From an uncultured Lachnospiraceae bacterium (GTDB lineage: Bacteria > Bacillota > Clostridia > Lachnospirales > Lachnospiraceae), in NCBI GenBank assembly GCA_910579225.1, contig CAJTTI010000033.1:1-28690 (forward strand): a DNA stretch of 28,690 bases, read 5' to 3'. Each line of letters opens with the position of its first letter. The stretch's first letter is position 1. Of this stretch, positions 14,051 to 22,800 are shown in pieces. The translations under genes were made by a program, and so were the position numbers. The notes below the pieces were generated by a model. That model saw only the letters and a program-made list of their open reading frames with translations, made no database searches and was not told the origin of the DNA.

Positions 14051-14953
14051 CTACGCTCCTGTTCCTGTGGTTCGGTCTCCCGGTGATTCTGCCCTCGCCC
14101 GCTTCAGCCGGCGGTCATACAGATACAAAACCGTGATAAAGGTTCCGGTGACCAGAAGTCCCACGATTACCCACAAAAGATAGCTGGTATGCAGGCTTGG
14201 ACCCAGAAGCGCCGGAGCCGCCGGTATCAGTCCGTCCTCTGCTTCCTCATAAGGCACCCGGTGTCCCCGGACCAGAAGTCTGTGGCTGTTCACACCGTAG
14301 GGCGTACAGGTCAGAAGGGTCACCAGATCTTTCCCCTCTTCCGATACAAGAGTGCTGGTGTCTGTGGGATCCACGGTGGTGATCTGATCTACCTGATAGC
14401 AGAGCACATCATCAAGCACGGACAGGAGAAAATAATCTCCGTCCTTCAGTTTGTCAAGATCGGTGAAAAGCGCCGCGCTGGGCAGGCCCCGGTGAGCCGA
14501 TATGACCGCATGGGTTCCTTCTCCGCCTACGGGGAAAGAACTGCCGGGCAGGTGCCCTGCGCCCTTCTGGAGCACTTCTTCCGTGGTAGTATGGTAGATG
14601 GGAATCTTCACGCCGATCTTTGGAATCTGGACATAACCCATCATACCGTCTCCGGTCAAATTCAGGCAGGAGAGATACTCTCTGCTACCCTCCTCCGGAA
14701 TCTCCGCCGTGGAGAAGGAATCCGGCAGTACGTACGGAACGAGAGAATCGTTATAGGCATAAGCCCGTTCCCATTCTTCTTCATAGGCGATCAGTCCCCC
14801 CTCTTCCAGTTCGGCCACGGCCTCGTCATAAGTGGTGATCAGCCGGGACTGACGGAACGTATTCCACTCGTTGGAGATAAATGGATACAGCAGCAAGGAC
14901 AGGCCGGCTGTGAACATCAGACAGACTATGATCGTTGGGATGTGTTTTTTCAT
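14051..14953 (-). CDS. class C (pilus-polymerising) sortase, first copy
   Basis: The 300-residue protein has an N-terminal membrane segment (about 8-24), the core FPVGGEGTHAVISAHRGLPSA with His154, and the active site LLTCTPYGVNSHRLLVRGHR with Cys216 and Arg225. A C-terminal membrane segment (about 258-282) ends in a basic tail. This architecture is class C, so it should polymerise the LPSTG pilin encoded just upstream. The lid shows DSF at 78-80 in place of D-P-aromatic. AAGGAG lies about 8 bases before the ATG. A 13-bp hairpin sits between this gene and the pilin gene and may set the ratio of pilin to sortase. Confidence 0.94.
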   Translation of the reverse strand: MKKHIPTIIVCLMFTAGLSLLLYPFISNEWNTFRQSRLITTYDEAVAELEEGGLIAYEEEWERAYAYNDSLVPYVLPDSFSTAEIPEEGSREYLSCLNLTGDGMMGYVQIPKIGVKIPIYHTTTEEVLQKGAGHLPGSSFPVGGEGTHAVISAHRGLPSAALFTDLDKLKDGDYFLLSVLDDVLCYQVDQITTVDPTDTSTLVSEEGKDLVTLLTCTPYGVNSHRLLVRGHRVPYEEAEDGLIPAAPALLGPSLHTSYLLWVIVGLLVTGTFITVLYLYDRRLKRARAESPGDRTTGTGA

Positions 14954-15004
14954 CTGGACTCTCCTTGTTGTTGTTTCGTGTAGGGACGCATCAGAACTTC
15001 CGCC

Positions 15005-15037
15005 CCTGCCAGGCTGCCTGGAAAGCAGCCTGGCAGG
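15005..15037 (-). promoter_or_regulatory. 13-bp perfect hairpin between pilin and sortase genes
   Basis: CCTGCCAGGCTGC and GCAGCCTGGCAGG pair perfectly over 13 bp with a 7-nt loop. No T-run follows on the minus strand, so it is not a standard terminator. It could protect the pilin message from 3' decay, mark a processing site, or attenuate sortase expression. The rest of 14954-15091 shows only the sortase ribosome site. Confidence 0.65.
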
Positions 15038-15091
15038 CGGGAAATGACCTTTTTGAGGTTATGTTCGTTCTTTGAATGCGTCAAATATTGA

Positions 15092-16831
15092 TTATTTCAC
15101 AGTTTTTCTGCGGGTTGCAAAGTACAGAGCTGCTGCAAGAATCATGATCGCGCATCCGCCGATGGTGAAGATCGTAGTACCGATACCGCCAGTGGAGGGA
15201 AGGGTAGTAATCTTTGTATTCGGAATATATCCGTTCTTTTCCACCGGTTCCGCCTTCTTCACACCATTTTCAACAGCAAATAACTCTTTGTCATCTACTG
15301 AGATACTCCAGGATAACAGCTTTCCTTCATCGTTTACATCTGCACTCACTACAATCACAAACTCATGAGTGTTCAATGAATATCCTTTCGGAGCCTCAAT
15401 CTCCTTCAGGTAATAAGTTCCTGCAGCAAGACCTTTGACGATCAGTTTACCATTGTTATCAGAAGTTATCGTTCCTTTCGGTCCGTCAAACAGGTTAACA
15501 TTTTTATCCTGGCCATCTACTTTAATTGTTCCAGGTACTACAACCGTATTCTCATATGCTACTTTTTCACCCTTTGCATCTTTTGTATAGAGTTCAAATA
15601 CAGCGCCTGCCAGTTTTTCTGTAGTTGTGTCGGTGCTCTCGCCGGTCTTCGTCAGGATACTGGTTGTACTATCACCTGTAAGCGTTCCGCTCAGGTCAAA
15701 AGTGTAGGTATAGGTTTTATCTTCATCCGTACCTTTGGTCTCATCTCCGGTAACTTTTGAATCTTTGGTAAAGTTCAGTACAACATCGTTGTTGTTGCCA
15801 CCTTCGTTCAGTTTCGCATCATTGTTTAATACTGCCTTGTATGTGATCACTATTTTTTTGCCTGCATAATCATTCAACTGATAAGCGCCTGGCGTACCTG
15901 TTACAAAATCAACCGTAAGAATATCTTTTTTATTACTTGCATCTTTAGTCGCTGTTGCAGTAAAATCAGTATCTTTTGTCAAAGTAGCAACAACCGTTCC
16001 GGTATTGTTTGTATCATCAGCTTCACGAACTACTACTGACAGGTTACCATCTTCCGCAATATCCTCAAGGCTCAGTCCTTCGCTCAGGGTATCAACTGCA
16101 TTTAATACCGGATTCTCACCGCCATAGTAGGGAACCGGATTGATCTCAACCGTGTACTCAATCACATCGCCAATATTTGCAGTGTCTGCCGGCACTTTCT
16201 GACCATTGACCGTGGTTTCTGCTTTCTTCGTAACTTCCGGATGGCTGCTTGCTTTTACATAAGCCTCCCCATCTTTCAGCGTGATGCCAGTCGTGTTCTC
16301 AATATCCAAATCTCCGTCTATGATGTCATTGTTTCCGTCTTTGTTTACATAGTAGATAGATGCCACTGCATAGTTATAGATCGTCGCATCTGCACCGGTC
16401 AAAACAATCAGGTATCTTCCGGCGTCAAACTCATGAGTGGTGCTGTATTTTTTGTCTGCATCTGAATAGGTCCATCCCTCCGTTACCTCTATCGGCGTAC
16501 CCGCTTTCAGAGCTTTATTCCCAAGCTGGTCCAGGATTGTTGGCGTCAGTGTTACATAATCACTTTCACCATCTTCATTAACCATGATACTTTTGTAAAG
16601 ATCTGCTACCTTGTAGCCACTGAAGCTTCCGCTATTGTTGTATTCAGCCTCTACAATTTTGTATACCGCGATTCCATCGTTTTCCAAACCTTTCGCGACA
16701 TTTGTAATGGTGATCGAACCTTTGTCTGCGCTCGTTCCAGTCACTGTATCCGCCGCAAACGTCGTCACTGACATTCCGAGGACCATTGCCATTGCCAGGA
16801 ACAATGCCATGATTTTCTTCATCTTTTTCAT
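15092..16831 (-). CDS. major (backbone) pilin, LPSTG-anchored, isopeptide-forming
   Basis: The 579-residue product is a FimA/SpaA-like pilin. A signal peptide ends near TTFAA26. The first domain runs to about 185 and ends near ITLKDGEAYVKASSHPEV; the lysines here and in VTKK are candidates for the inter-subunit link and the D2 isopeptide bond, but a classical YPK pilin motif is absent. The D2 domain has GDVIEYTVEINPVPYY and LNAVDTLSEGLSLED. The C-terminal SpaA-type domain has AGAVFELYTKDAKGE and the E-box YYLKEIEAPKGY at about 473. The protein ends in LPSTG (544), a hydrophobic stretch and RRKTVK. AAAGGA precedes the ATG. Base composition is visibly lower in GC than both neighbours. Confidence 0.94.
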   Translation of the reverse strand: MKKMKKIMALFLAMAMVLGMSVTTFAADTVTGTSADKGSITITNVAKGLENDGIAVYKIVEAEYNNSGSFSGYKVADLYKSIMVNEDGESDYVTLTPTILDQLGNKALKAGTPIEVTEGWTYSDADKKYSTTHEFDAGRYLIVLTGADATIYNYAVASIYYVNKDGNNDIIDGDLDIENTTGITLKDGEAYVKASSHPEVTKKAETTVNGQKVPADTANIGDVIEYTVEINPVPYYGGENPVLNAVDTLSEGLSLEDIAEDGNLSVVVREADDTNNTGTVVATLTKDTDFTATATKDASNKKDILTVDFVTGTPGAYQLNDYAGKKIVITYKAVLNNDAKLNEGGNNNDVVLNFTKDSKVTGDETKGTDEDKTYTYTFDLSGTLTGDSTTSILTKTGESTDTTTEKLAGAVFELYTKDAKGEKVAYENTVVVPGTIKVDGQDKNVNLFDGPKGTITSDNNGKLIVKGLAAGTYYLKEIEAPKGYSLNTHEFVIVVSADVNDEGKLLSWSISVDDKELFAVENGVKKAEPVEKNGYIPNTKITTLPSTGGIGTTIFTIGGCAIMILAAALYFATRRKTVK

Positions 16832-16977
16832 CCTTTTTTCCTTTCTTTTTGCTGCTTCCAGGCTGCCGTCCCTTAGCGGCTCTGCGAAGGAACGCAGCTA
16901 TGATTGCACTATGAACAGTTGCATGTCTACGAGTTCGTGTCTTCCGTCCGTTCAGGTATCCTCACCTTTGGTCTCCC

Positions 16978-16997
16978 CCGGCAGGAATGGCTGCCGG
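16978..16997 (-). promoter_or_regulatory. hairpin between the LPNSG subunit and major pilin genes
   Basis: CCGGCAG and CTGCCGG pair over 7 bp with a 6-nt loop, 25 bases after the stop of the upstream gene. A second weaker hairpin (CTGCG/CGCAG, about 16891-16906) lies nearer the pilin start. No clear promoter or T-run is visible in the 191-base gap (16832-17022), so it is probably a processing or stabilising region. Confidence 0.5.
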
Positions 16998-17022
16998 AAG
17001 GAACGGTTATGTTCTGAATCTT

Positions 17023-19743
17023 TCAGCACCTCCCCCGTATGTTATTTCTATATAAGATCAGTGCAGCCGCCATCATCAGCAGGATGCCGCTGATCAGATA
17101 CCAGTAGATTCCCATACCGCCGGAATTGGGCAGGTCATAGAGTTCCACATTCAGGACTGTGAGACCGATCTGTGCCTTTGGTCGGCCTTCTCCTCTGTCG
17201 GTCAGGGTCACCCGGCTTACGCTGCTGTCCGGAATCTCTGTGTCTTCCGTGTAGAGAACACCATTTATCAGAACCTGCAGTGTTCCCTCTCCGGTACGCT
17301 CCACAGTCAGTTCTATGGGGTCGCGCAGGAGGCTGTAGGTGTGAGGCGCCCGGGTCTCATAGAGCCAGTAGGTCCCAGGCTTCAGGTCCGGGATGTTGAC
17401 TGTGCCGTCCGCCTCTGTGGCATAGCAGAACTCCTCGGCGGTCACTCCATCCGGAAGTACCTGGGGCAACACTTTGTTAGCCGGCTCCCGGCCTTTCTCC
17501 AGATAAAGCATGAACTCTGCTCCTGAGAGCATCTCACCGCTGTCGTTAACCTTCGTCAGGGCCAGGTCCACCTTCTCGGGCGTATACTCGTTGGTAAATA
17601 CAGCATGCACGCCGCTGCCCGTCAGAATCAGGGTCTGTGCGAAGATGTCTTCACCGTCTGCTCCCCCATATAGTTTCCCGTAAGTCGGCAACCCGGGATC
17701 TCCGGCGGAGCTGGTCGATATCACTTCCCGATACTCCGAAGGGATCTGAACTTCCCTTACCAGATACCGGGCGTTCCCGGTCAGACCGTCAAACTGCACC
17801 GTCTGTCCGTCTCTGACGAAAAATTCTCCCGCTCCCAGCCCAAGTTCCTGATTGGGACCGGTCTTGTAAGTAGCCGGATTCAATCCTTCCGGCACACGAT
17901 AAATCTGTCCGGACAGGGGGATGTAGATCTCATAAGTGTTCCCGTCCGCTTCATAATAATAATTACTCTCCCAGGCGTCCGCCGGATTCCCGTCTGTCAT
18001 TCCTGACCTGTCATTCGAGACGGCCCCTGTCAGACTTCCGTCTGTCAGGCCTGCCTGCACTGCGTCGTCCACGGTGTTCCTGTCCGCACCTTCCGGAAGC
18101 TTCAGCGCTTTCACAAGTTCCGCTTTCGTCTGCAGTCTCTGACAGAGGACGAAGCGGAAATCCCGCTGTGTTAGGGAACCTTCCCCGGTGGGATTGATTA
18201 CTTTTTTCTGTATGGTCAACGTGCCGTCCGTCTCCAGAGCTTTGTTGACGAAATCCACTCGCTGTACTTCTCCGCTGCTGTTGATCGTGATGGGGTCGTT
18301 GTCCCCCGGAAGAGGAAGCATCTGTACATAACCGGGCGCGCCGGTCTCTGTCACCTGACAGACCGTGCCTTCCTTCATGCCCACGAAGACGGCCGCCTGA
18401 CCGGGTTTCAGGGTGAAGGTTCCGTCCGGACCGGTACGGCGCAGGATGATGGTTTTTCCTTGTTCCGTGTTGACCGCCGGACCTGCCTCGTTGCCCTGGG
18501 CTTCATTTTCTTCCGGTGTCAGATCGTCCAGGTAAACCGGTTCTCCGGTAGTCCGGTACAGATAGAACGTCTCCCCTTCCAGACCATTGTTCTGAGCGTC
18601 CGCCAGCCGGAAATCAAAATCCACATCCGGCTTCTGGCTGTCATCCAGCGTCTTGGTCACCAGAAATGCCAGATTGGAATTGTTAAAGTCCAGATTCATC
18701 TCCGGAGCCGTGGTGGATCCCTGATGAACGACAGAACCTGTGGGCTGCCAGCCGGAACTGTTCTCATCGGCCCCTGCATCATCTGTAATCTCGCACAGCC
18801 GGTAATCCACGCCTGCAGGTACCTCTTCAAAGATCGCCGTCCAGCCGCCTTTCAGGGTAAAATATCCGTCCTTATCAGTATGCTCCTGCCTGGTCTCCCC
18901 GGTGGCGGCGTTGGAAGCCGTATAGGTAGCCGGCAGGTATTCATTGTCATCAATCTCCAGCCGGAACCGGAAATCCGGTGTCACCGGAGTCTTCCAGTTA
19001 TCCGGAAAAGTGATGCTCTTATGTACGTTCAGCGTCGTCTTCTCTCCGGTCCCCACCGGTGTGTACCGGTTGGTAAAGGATACTGCATCTCCAGCCACCG
19101 GCATGGTAAGCACGCCGGTCTTCCCTCCGGAAGGCGAAGTCACCGCATAACCTCCCTGACTCAAAGATACAGGCCGATACTGATACTCCCCGTGCAGGAC
19201 GGCACCGGCGCTGATTTCTTTGCCGTTCTCATCCACCGGGCCTTTATACCGGAGAATGTAAGGCTTCTCTTTTACCTCAAGAATCTCTCCGGTCTGAGGA
19301 TCCGTCTTCGGAGTCCGGTAAAATCCCAGCTCCTCCACTTCGTAGCGGATTCCCGCTCCCAGCACTTCAAAATGAGCCTGCTGGTCCGCTTCCAGTTGGA
19401 AGACGCCGCTTCCGTCTGTCTCGAAGGGAATCCGGTTGCCGTTTTTGTCGGTCTTGACGATCTCTTTTCTGCCGCCTTCCCGAAGCTCATACAGCCGGTA
19501 CTCCCGGCCCGCCGCGACCTCGCCGCCCACCTTCAGGACAAACTGGAACTGATCGTACTTCTGCTCCTGCGTCCCGCCGGTCACCCGTTTGGCCACGTAG
19601 AGATCCGGCGATTGATTCGGCTGATTGGTAAAGGTTACCCGCGGAACCGTCCGTCCGCTCGCCGCCGCGGGCAAAGGTACCACGCTTCCTGCCAGACAAC
19701 TGAGAATGGCCAGGAAGGACACCAGTTTTTTGAAATGTTTCAT
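17023..19743 (-). CDS. multidomain pilus subunit with Cna-B-like repeats, LPNSG anchor
   Basis: The 906-residue protein starts with a signal peptide (MKHFKKLVSFLAILSC to about AAASG). Four Cna-B/DUF7601-like modules follow, each opening with a lysine strand: LYVAKRVTGG (about 48), LNVHKSITF (about 237), LVTKTLDD (about 363) and LTIQKKVINP (about 512). Several end in FTNRY or FTNEY, the usual asparagine partner for an isopeptide bond. A SpaA-type module comes last (LALTKVNDSGEMLSGAEFML, E-box YWLYETRAP). The C-terminus is LPNSGG at 871, a membrane stretch and RNNIRGRC, a sorting signal with Ser in place of Thr. I chose the ATG at 19743 from the signal peptide; no Shine-Dalgarno adjoins it, but a hairpin could bring one close. 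An ATG at 19833 is the alternative. It is a likely minor, shaft or base subunit. Confidence 0.9.
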   Translation of the reverse strand: MKHFKKLVSFLAILSCLAGSVVPLPAAASGRTVPRVTFTNQPNQSPDLYVAKRVTGGTQEQKYDQFQFVLKVGGEVAAGREYRLYELREGGRKEIVKTDKNGNRIPFETDGSGVFQLEADQQAHFEVLGAGIRYEVEELGFYRTPKTDPQTGEILEVKEKPYILRYKGPVDENGKEISAGAVLHGEYQYRPVSLSQGGYAVTSPSGGKTGVLTMPVAGDAVSFTNRYTPVGTGEKTTLNVHKSITFPDNWKTPVTPDFRFRLEIDDNEYLPATYTASNAATGETRQEHTDKDGYFTLKGGWTAIFEEVPAGVDYRLCEITDDAGADENSSGWQPTGSVVHQGSTTAPEMNLDFNNSNLAFLVTKTLDDSQKPDVDFDFRLADAQNNGLEGETFYLYRTTGEPVYLDDLTPEENEAQGNEAGPAVNTEQGKTIILRRTGPDGTFTLKPGQAAVFVGMKEGTVCQVTETGAPGYVQMLPLPGDNDPITINSSGEVQRVDFVNKALETDGTLTIQKKVINPTGEGSLTQRDFRFVLCQRLQTKAELVKALKLPEGADRNTVDDAVQAGLTDGSLTGAVSNDRSGMTDGNPADAWESNYYYEADGNTYEIYIPLSGQIYRVPEGLNPATYKTGPNQELGLGAGEFFVRDGQTVQFDGLTGNARYLVREVQIPSEYREVISTSSAGDPGLPTYGKLYGGADGEDIFAQTLILTGSGVHAVFTNEYTPEKVDLALTKVNDSGEMLSGAEFMLYLEKGREPANKVLPQVLPDGVTAEEFCYATEADGTVNIPDLKPGTYWLYETRAPHTYSLLRDPIELTVERTGEGTLQVLINGVLYTEDTEIPDSSVSRVTLTDRGEGRPKAQIGLTVLNVELYDLPNSGGMGIYWYLISGILLMMAAALILYRNNIRGRC

Positions 19744-19753
19744 GATTCTGTAT

Positions 19754-19829
19754 GCGGGGCCACTGTAAAAGCTGCGACAGGATATCAGGCATCTGTCTGT
19801 ATGTTTTGCAGTATCCCCGCTCCTCCTTT
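19754..19829 (-). promoter_or_regulatory. Shine-Dalgarno plus long helix before the LPNSG subunit start
   Basis: AAAGGAGGA (19821-19829) lies only 10 bases after the stop of the giant adhesin gene and 77 bases before the ATG at 19743. The stretch between folds: GCGGGG/CCCCGC, then U-G plus ACUG/CAGU, then AAAA/UUUU, with a GACAG/CUGUC hairpin on top. With the helix folded, the GGAGG would lie about 11 bases from the ATG. This suggests ribosome binding across a folded spacer. Confidence 0.55.
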
Positions 19830-19838
19830 CCATCGTTG

Positions 19839-22800
19839 TCAGTCTCTGGACTTCCCTTTATACTCATATTTCAACGTAATGATCCACTCATATGTTTCAG
19901 GCGGTTCTGAAGTGTCAAAGGTCACTGTGTTACCACTAACGTCAGCATTGAGAATATTCGTGGAAATTTTCACATCGTAACCCGCTACTTTATAGTTCCT
20001 TAACGTGAGAATATACTTTCCATTCGGATAATACGGAATATTTTTCTTCTCGTTTTTTCCTATTTTGTACAATATATCAGTAGGACTTTGCAGGCTCCCG
20101 CTAAGATTCGAAGGTATTTTAATATCACTTTCATCAATACCTTCGAACTGGAATCTGAGCGATATCATCTTCTGCTCTTCCCACATCGCATAGAGTGTGA
20201 TACCGCCTTTTGGCATGATCAGTTCATCCCCAGGCTGATAAGTGCGTCCTGTTCCGTCAGGGCTGGTGTTCCAGCCTGTGAAGACCTTGGAACTATCTGG
20301 CCATTGGGGTGTTTTCATTTTTACTGTGGTTGTTACGCCTTTCTTTACTGGCCAGCTGCGATCAATGCCTGAAAGGGAACCTCCCGTATTGTCATAGGTT
20401 ATCCCATACGTTTTTTCCTTCAGATATACCCACAGCTCTGTCTTCCCACTGCCATTCAGCACTGCGCTTGCAATAGCAGCACTTATCGGATCGGATGTAT
20501 CATACCAGTATCCATCCGGTTCCAATTCGTCGATAAATACCAATTCTCCGACGGTTCCTGTCCGGGTCTCTTCTTTGATCAAATCCTTCGAGGTCGGTTT
20601 CCAGTCGCCATCCACAGTGGCATTCCCGTACTCATCCGTCGGAATCTCATACCACCGCACCTTATAGTTCTCCCTCTCGATCATGGTGATCAGCATCAGG
20701 TTCTCAGAGAGCCATGTGAGCTGCTCGTTGCCGGGCCTTGGATCCAGACTGGCCAGGGTGTAGTTCGGTACGGCGTTCAGGTCCTCCTCCACGGTCCATA
20801 CGGTGCCCATGGGTAAGTTCAGGACGGCATACTGGCCGGCGAAGACCTGGAATTCTCCACCCGGACCGGTGTATCCGCTGCCGGTCTGCACGTTGTCGGC
20901 GTCGTAAGTGGTGTAGGATATGCCGCTGCGGGGTTCCGATGCAATCACCGGGTTCCCTCCCGCATTGCCACCGCCTGCTCCGGGTGTGTTCTCACCACCC
21001 ATAGACAATACCTGTCTGAGGATCATGGTGAAAGGTTCATCCGGCGCTCCCATACCGTCCGTCATCTCCTTGGCAACCTGTACGGCAGAGGGCTGATTGG
21101 AATTGACGAACAAGTTGGCTGTGGGCGGTGCATCCAGACTGCTCTTGAAAGAACTTCCGGCTGAGCCTTCCGGGCCGCTGTTCGGGATGTATCCATAAGC
21201 GGTCAGTCTGCCCCATACCTCATCCGATTCCTCCGGCACTTCCACCAGACGAAGAAGCGGTTCGCCGCCTTCTGACAACAGGCTGTCAATATCGTCCTTA
21301 TTGTACAGGTTCAGATAGACCTTATTCTTCGGAAACCATACTCTTGGCATGTTTTTTTCAATAAAAGGAAACTCTGACTGAATAAGGGTAATCTTTCCAT
21401 CTTCACCGGTCTCAAGCACACGGTCGGAAATCGGTACCTGGCCTGTCACTCCAAATATATTTGTTGTTGCAGCAAACGTCATATATGGTATTTCCGGAGC
21501 CGGCCCCCAGCTTCCATCCTTATATTGTTCCAGACGCCATACCAGCTTTGCGCCTGCCGGTATTTTTTCTGAACCTCCGGTCATCTCTTTGCCGATCCAA
21601 GTCTGATTCCCATTGGATTCAACTGTCTTTACCTGATTGCGTATCACTGCATTGGGGTTCTCTGACACCTTTCCGGTCAGAGCCCGGTCCTCTGCAGGTT
21701 CACTCTGGCTGATTTCAAGGTAAACCTTTGTATCATCGTCGGCAACTACCTGTTCTTCCCTCTGCCACTCTACGATCTCATGCTGATATGCGGCCTCTTC
21801 CTTCAGAGTATAAGAAGCCCCTTCGCCGATGCTCTCAAGCGGTACCACGATGGCCGTCCAGGGGTATACTTTGATAGGTACTCCCGGCTGCAGCGTGATG
21901 GTCTCTTCCCGACCGGAAACCAGATAGTTCATCAGTCTGACCTCTGTCGGCTTTGTCGGCCAGCTGTAGCTGGTGCCGTCCGCCTCCGTGATCTCCAGTG
22001 TCATTCTTACATATTTGATCCCTCTGTAACTGCTTATAGGATCATCTTCCCCCGGTAGTTTGTATAATCCCCATCCATCCAGCCGTTCGTCCTTCGGAAA
22101 ATCACTATCTCCTTCATCAAATATGCGGAGTACAGAATTGCGGATAAGTTCCTGCAAGGACTCCACATACGCTTTTTCTCCTTCTCCTGCTGCCACATAT
22201 TCCTTGCTGATATACAGATTACCTGCGGCGCCGTTGATAAAGAATGCGCTGTTCTCTGCATCTTTCAGGGTACCGGCATAGGGCACTCCGTACCCTGCCC
22301 GATCTGCCTCTGACATTCCTTCCGACGGGTATACCTGCTGGTACTGCAGGCTGTCGTCCGTCTTCTCATAGACTCTAAATTCATAACCACGCATGCCCAC
22401 ATAGGGGAACCGGGCAGTCTCTCCTGCCTTCAGGGTAAAGGTTCCGTCCGGGCCTGTGATCCCTGAACGGTCTTCAACCCCCGTCTTTGCAACCGTGTAG
22501 GCAAAATTGCCAACCGGGGTCATCTGCTCCCCTCTGGTCTCCAGAAGCAGGAGGAATTCATAACTTTCCCCACTGTCTGTGCCTGCTTCCGGCGAAACAT
22601 TCTCTGCCGGAATCTCCCGACCATCTGTACCCTCTGCTTTTGTCCCCTCCACAACGGTCTTGGTGACCGACAGGGAACAGCGCTGATAGGTATTGACGAT
22701 CTCCGCAGATTTGCTGTCGCTGAAGACAGGCATCTTCACTTCTGCCGTATCATTTTTCGGGATATACAGTGGTTCTCCGGTAGCCGGATCCTCTGCAATC

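Noticed and set aside
19744..19833. N-terminal extension of the LPNSG subunit from an ATG at 19833
   Set aside because: It has no Shine-Dalgarno, would put 30 odd residues with two cysteines before a normal signal peptide, and contains the AAAGGAGG itself; kept only as an alternative start.
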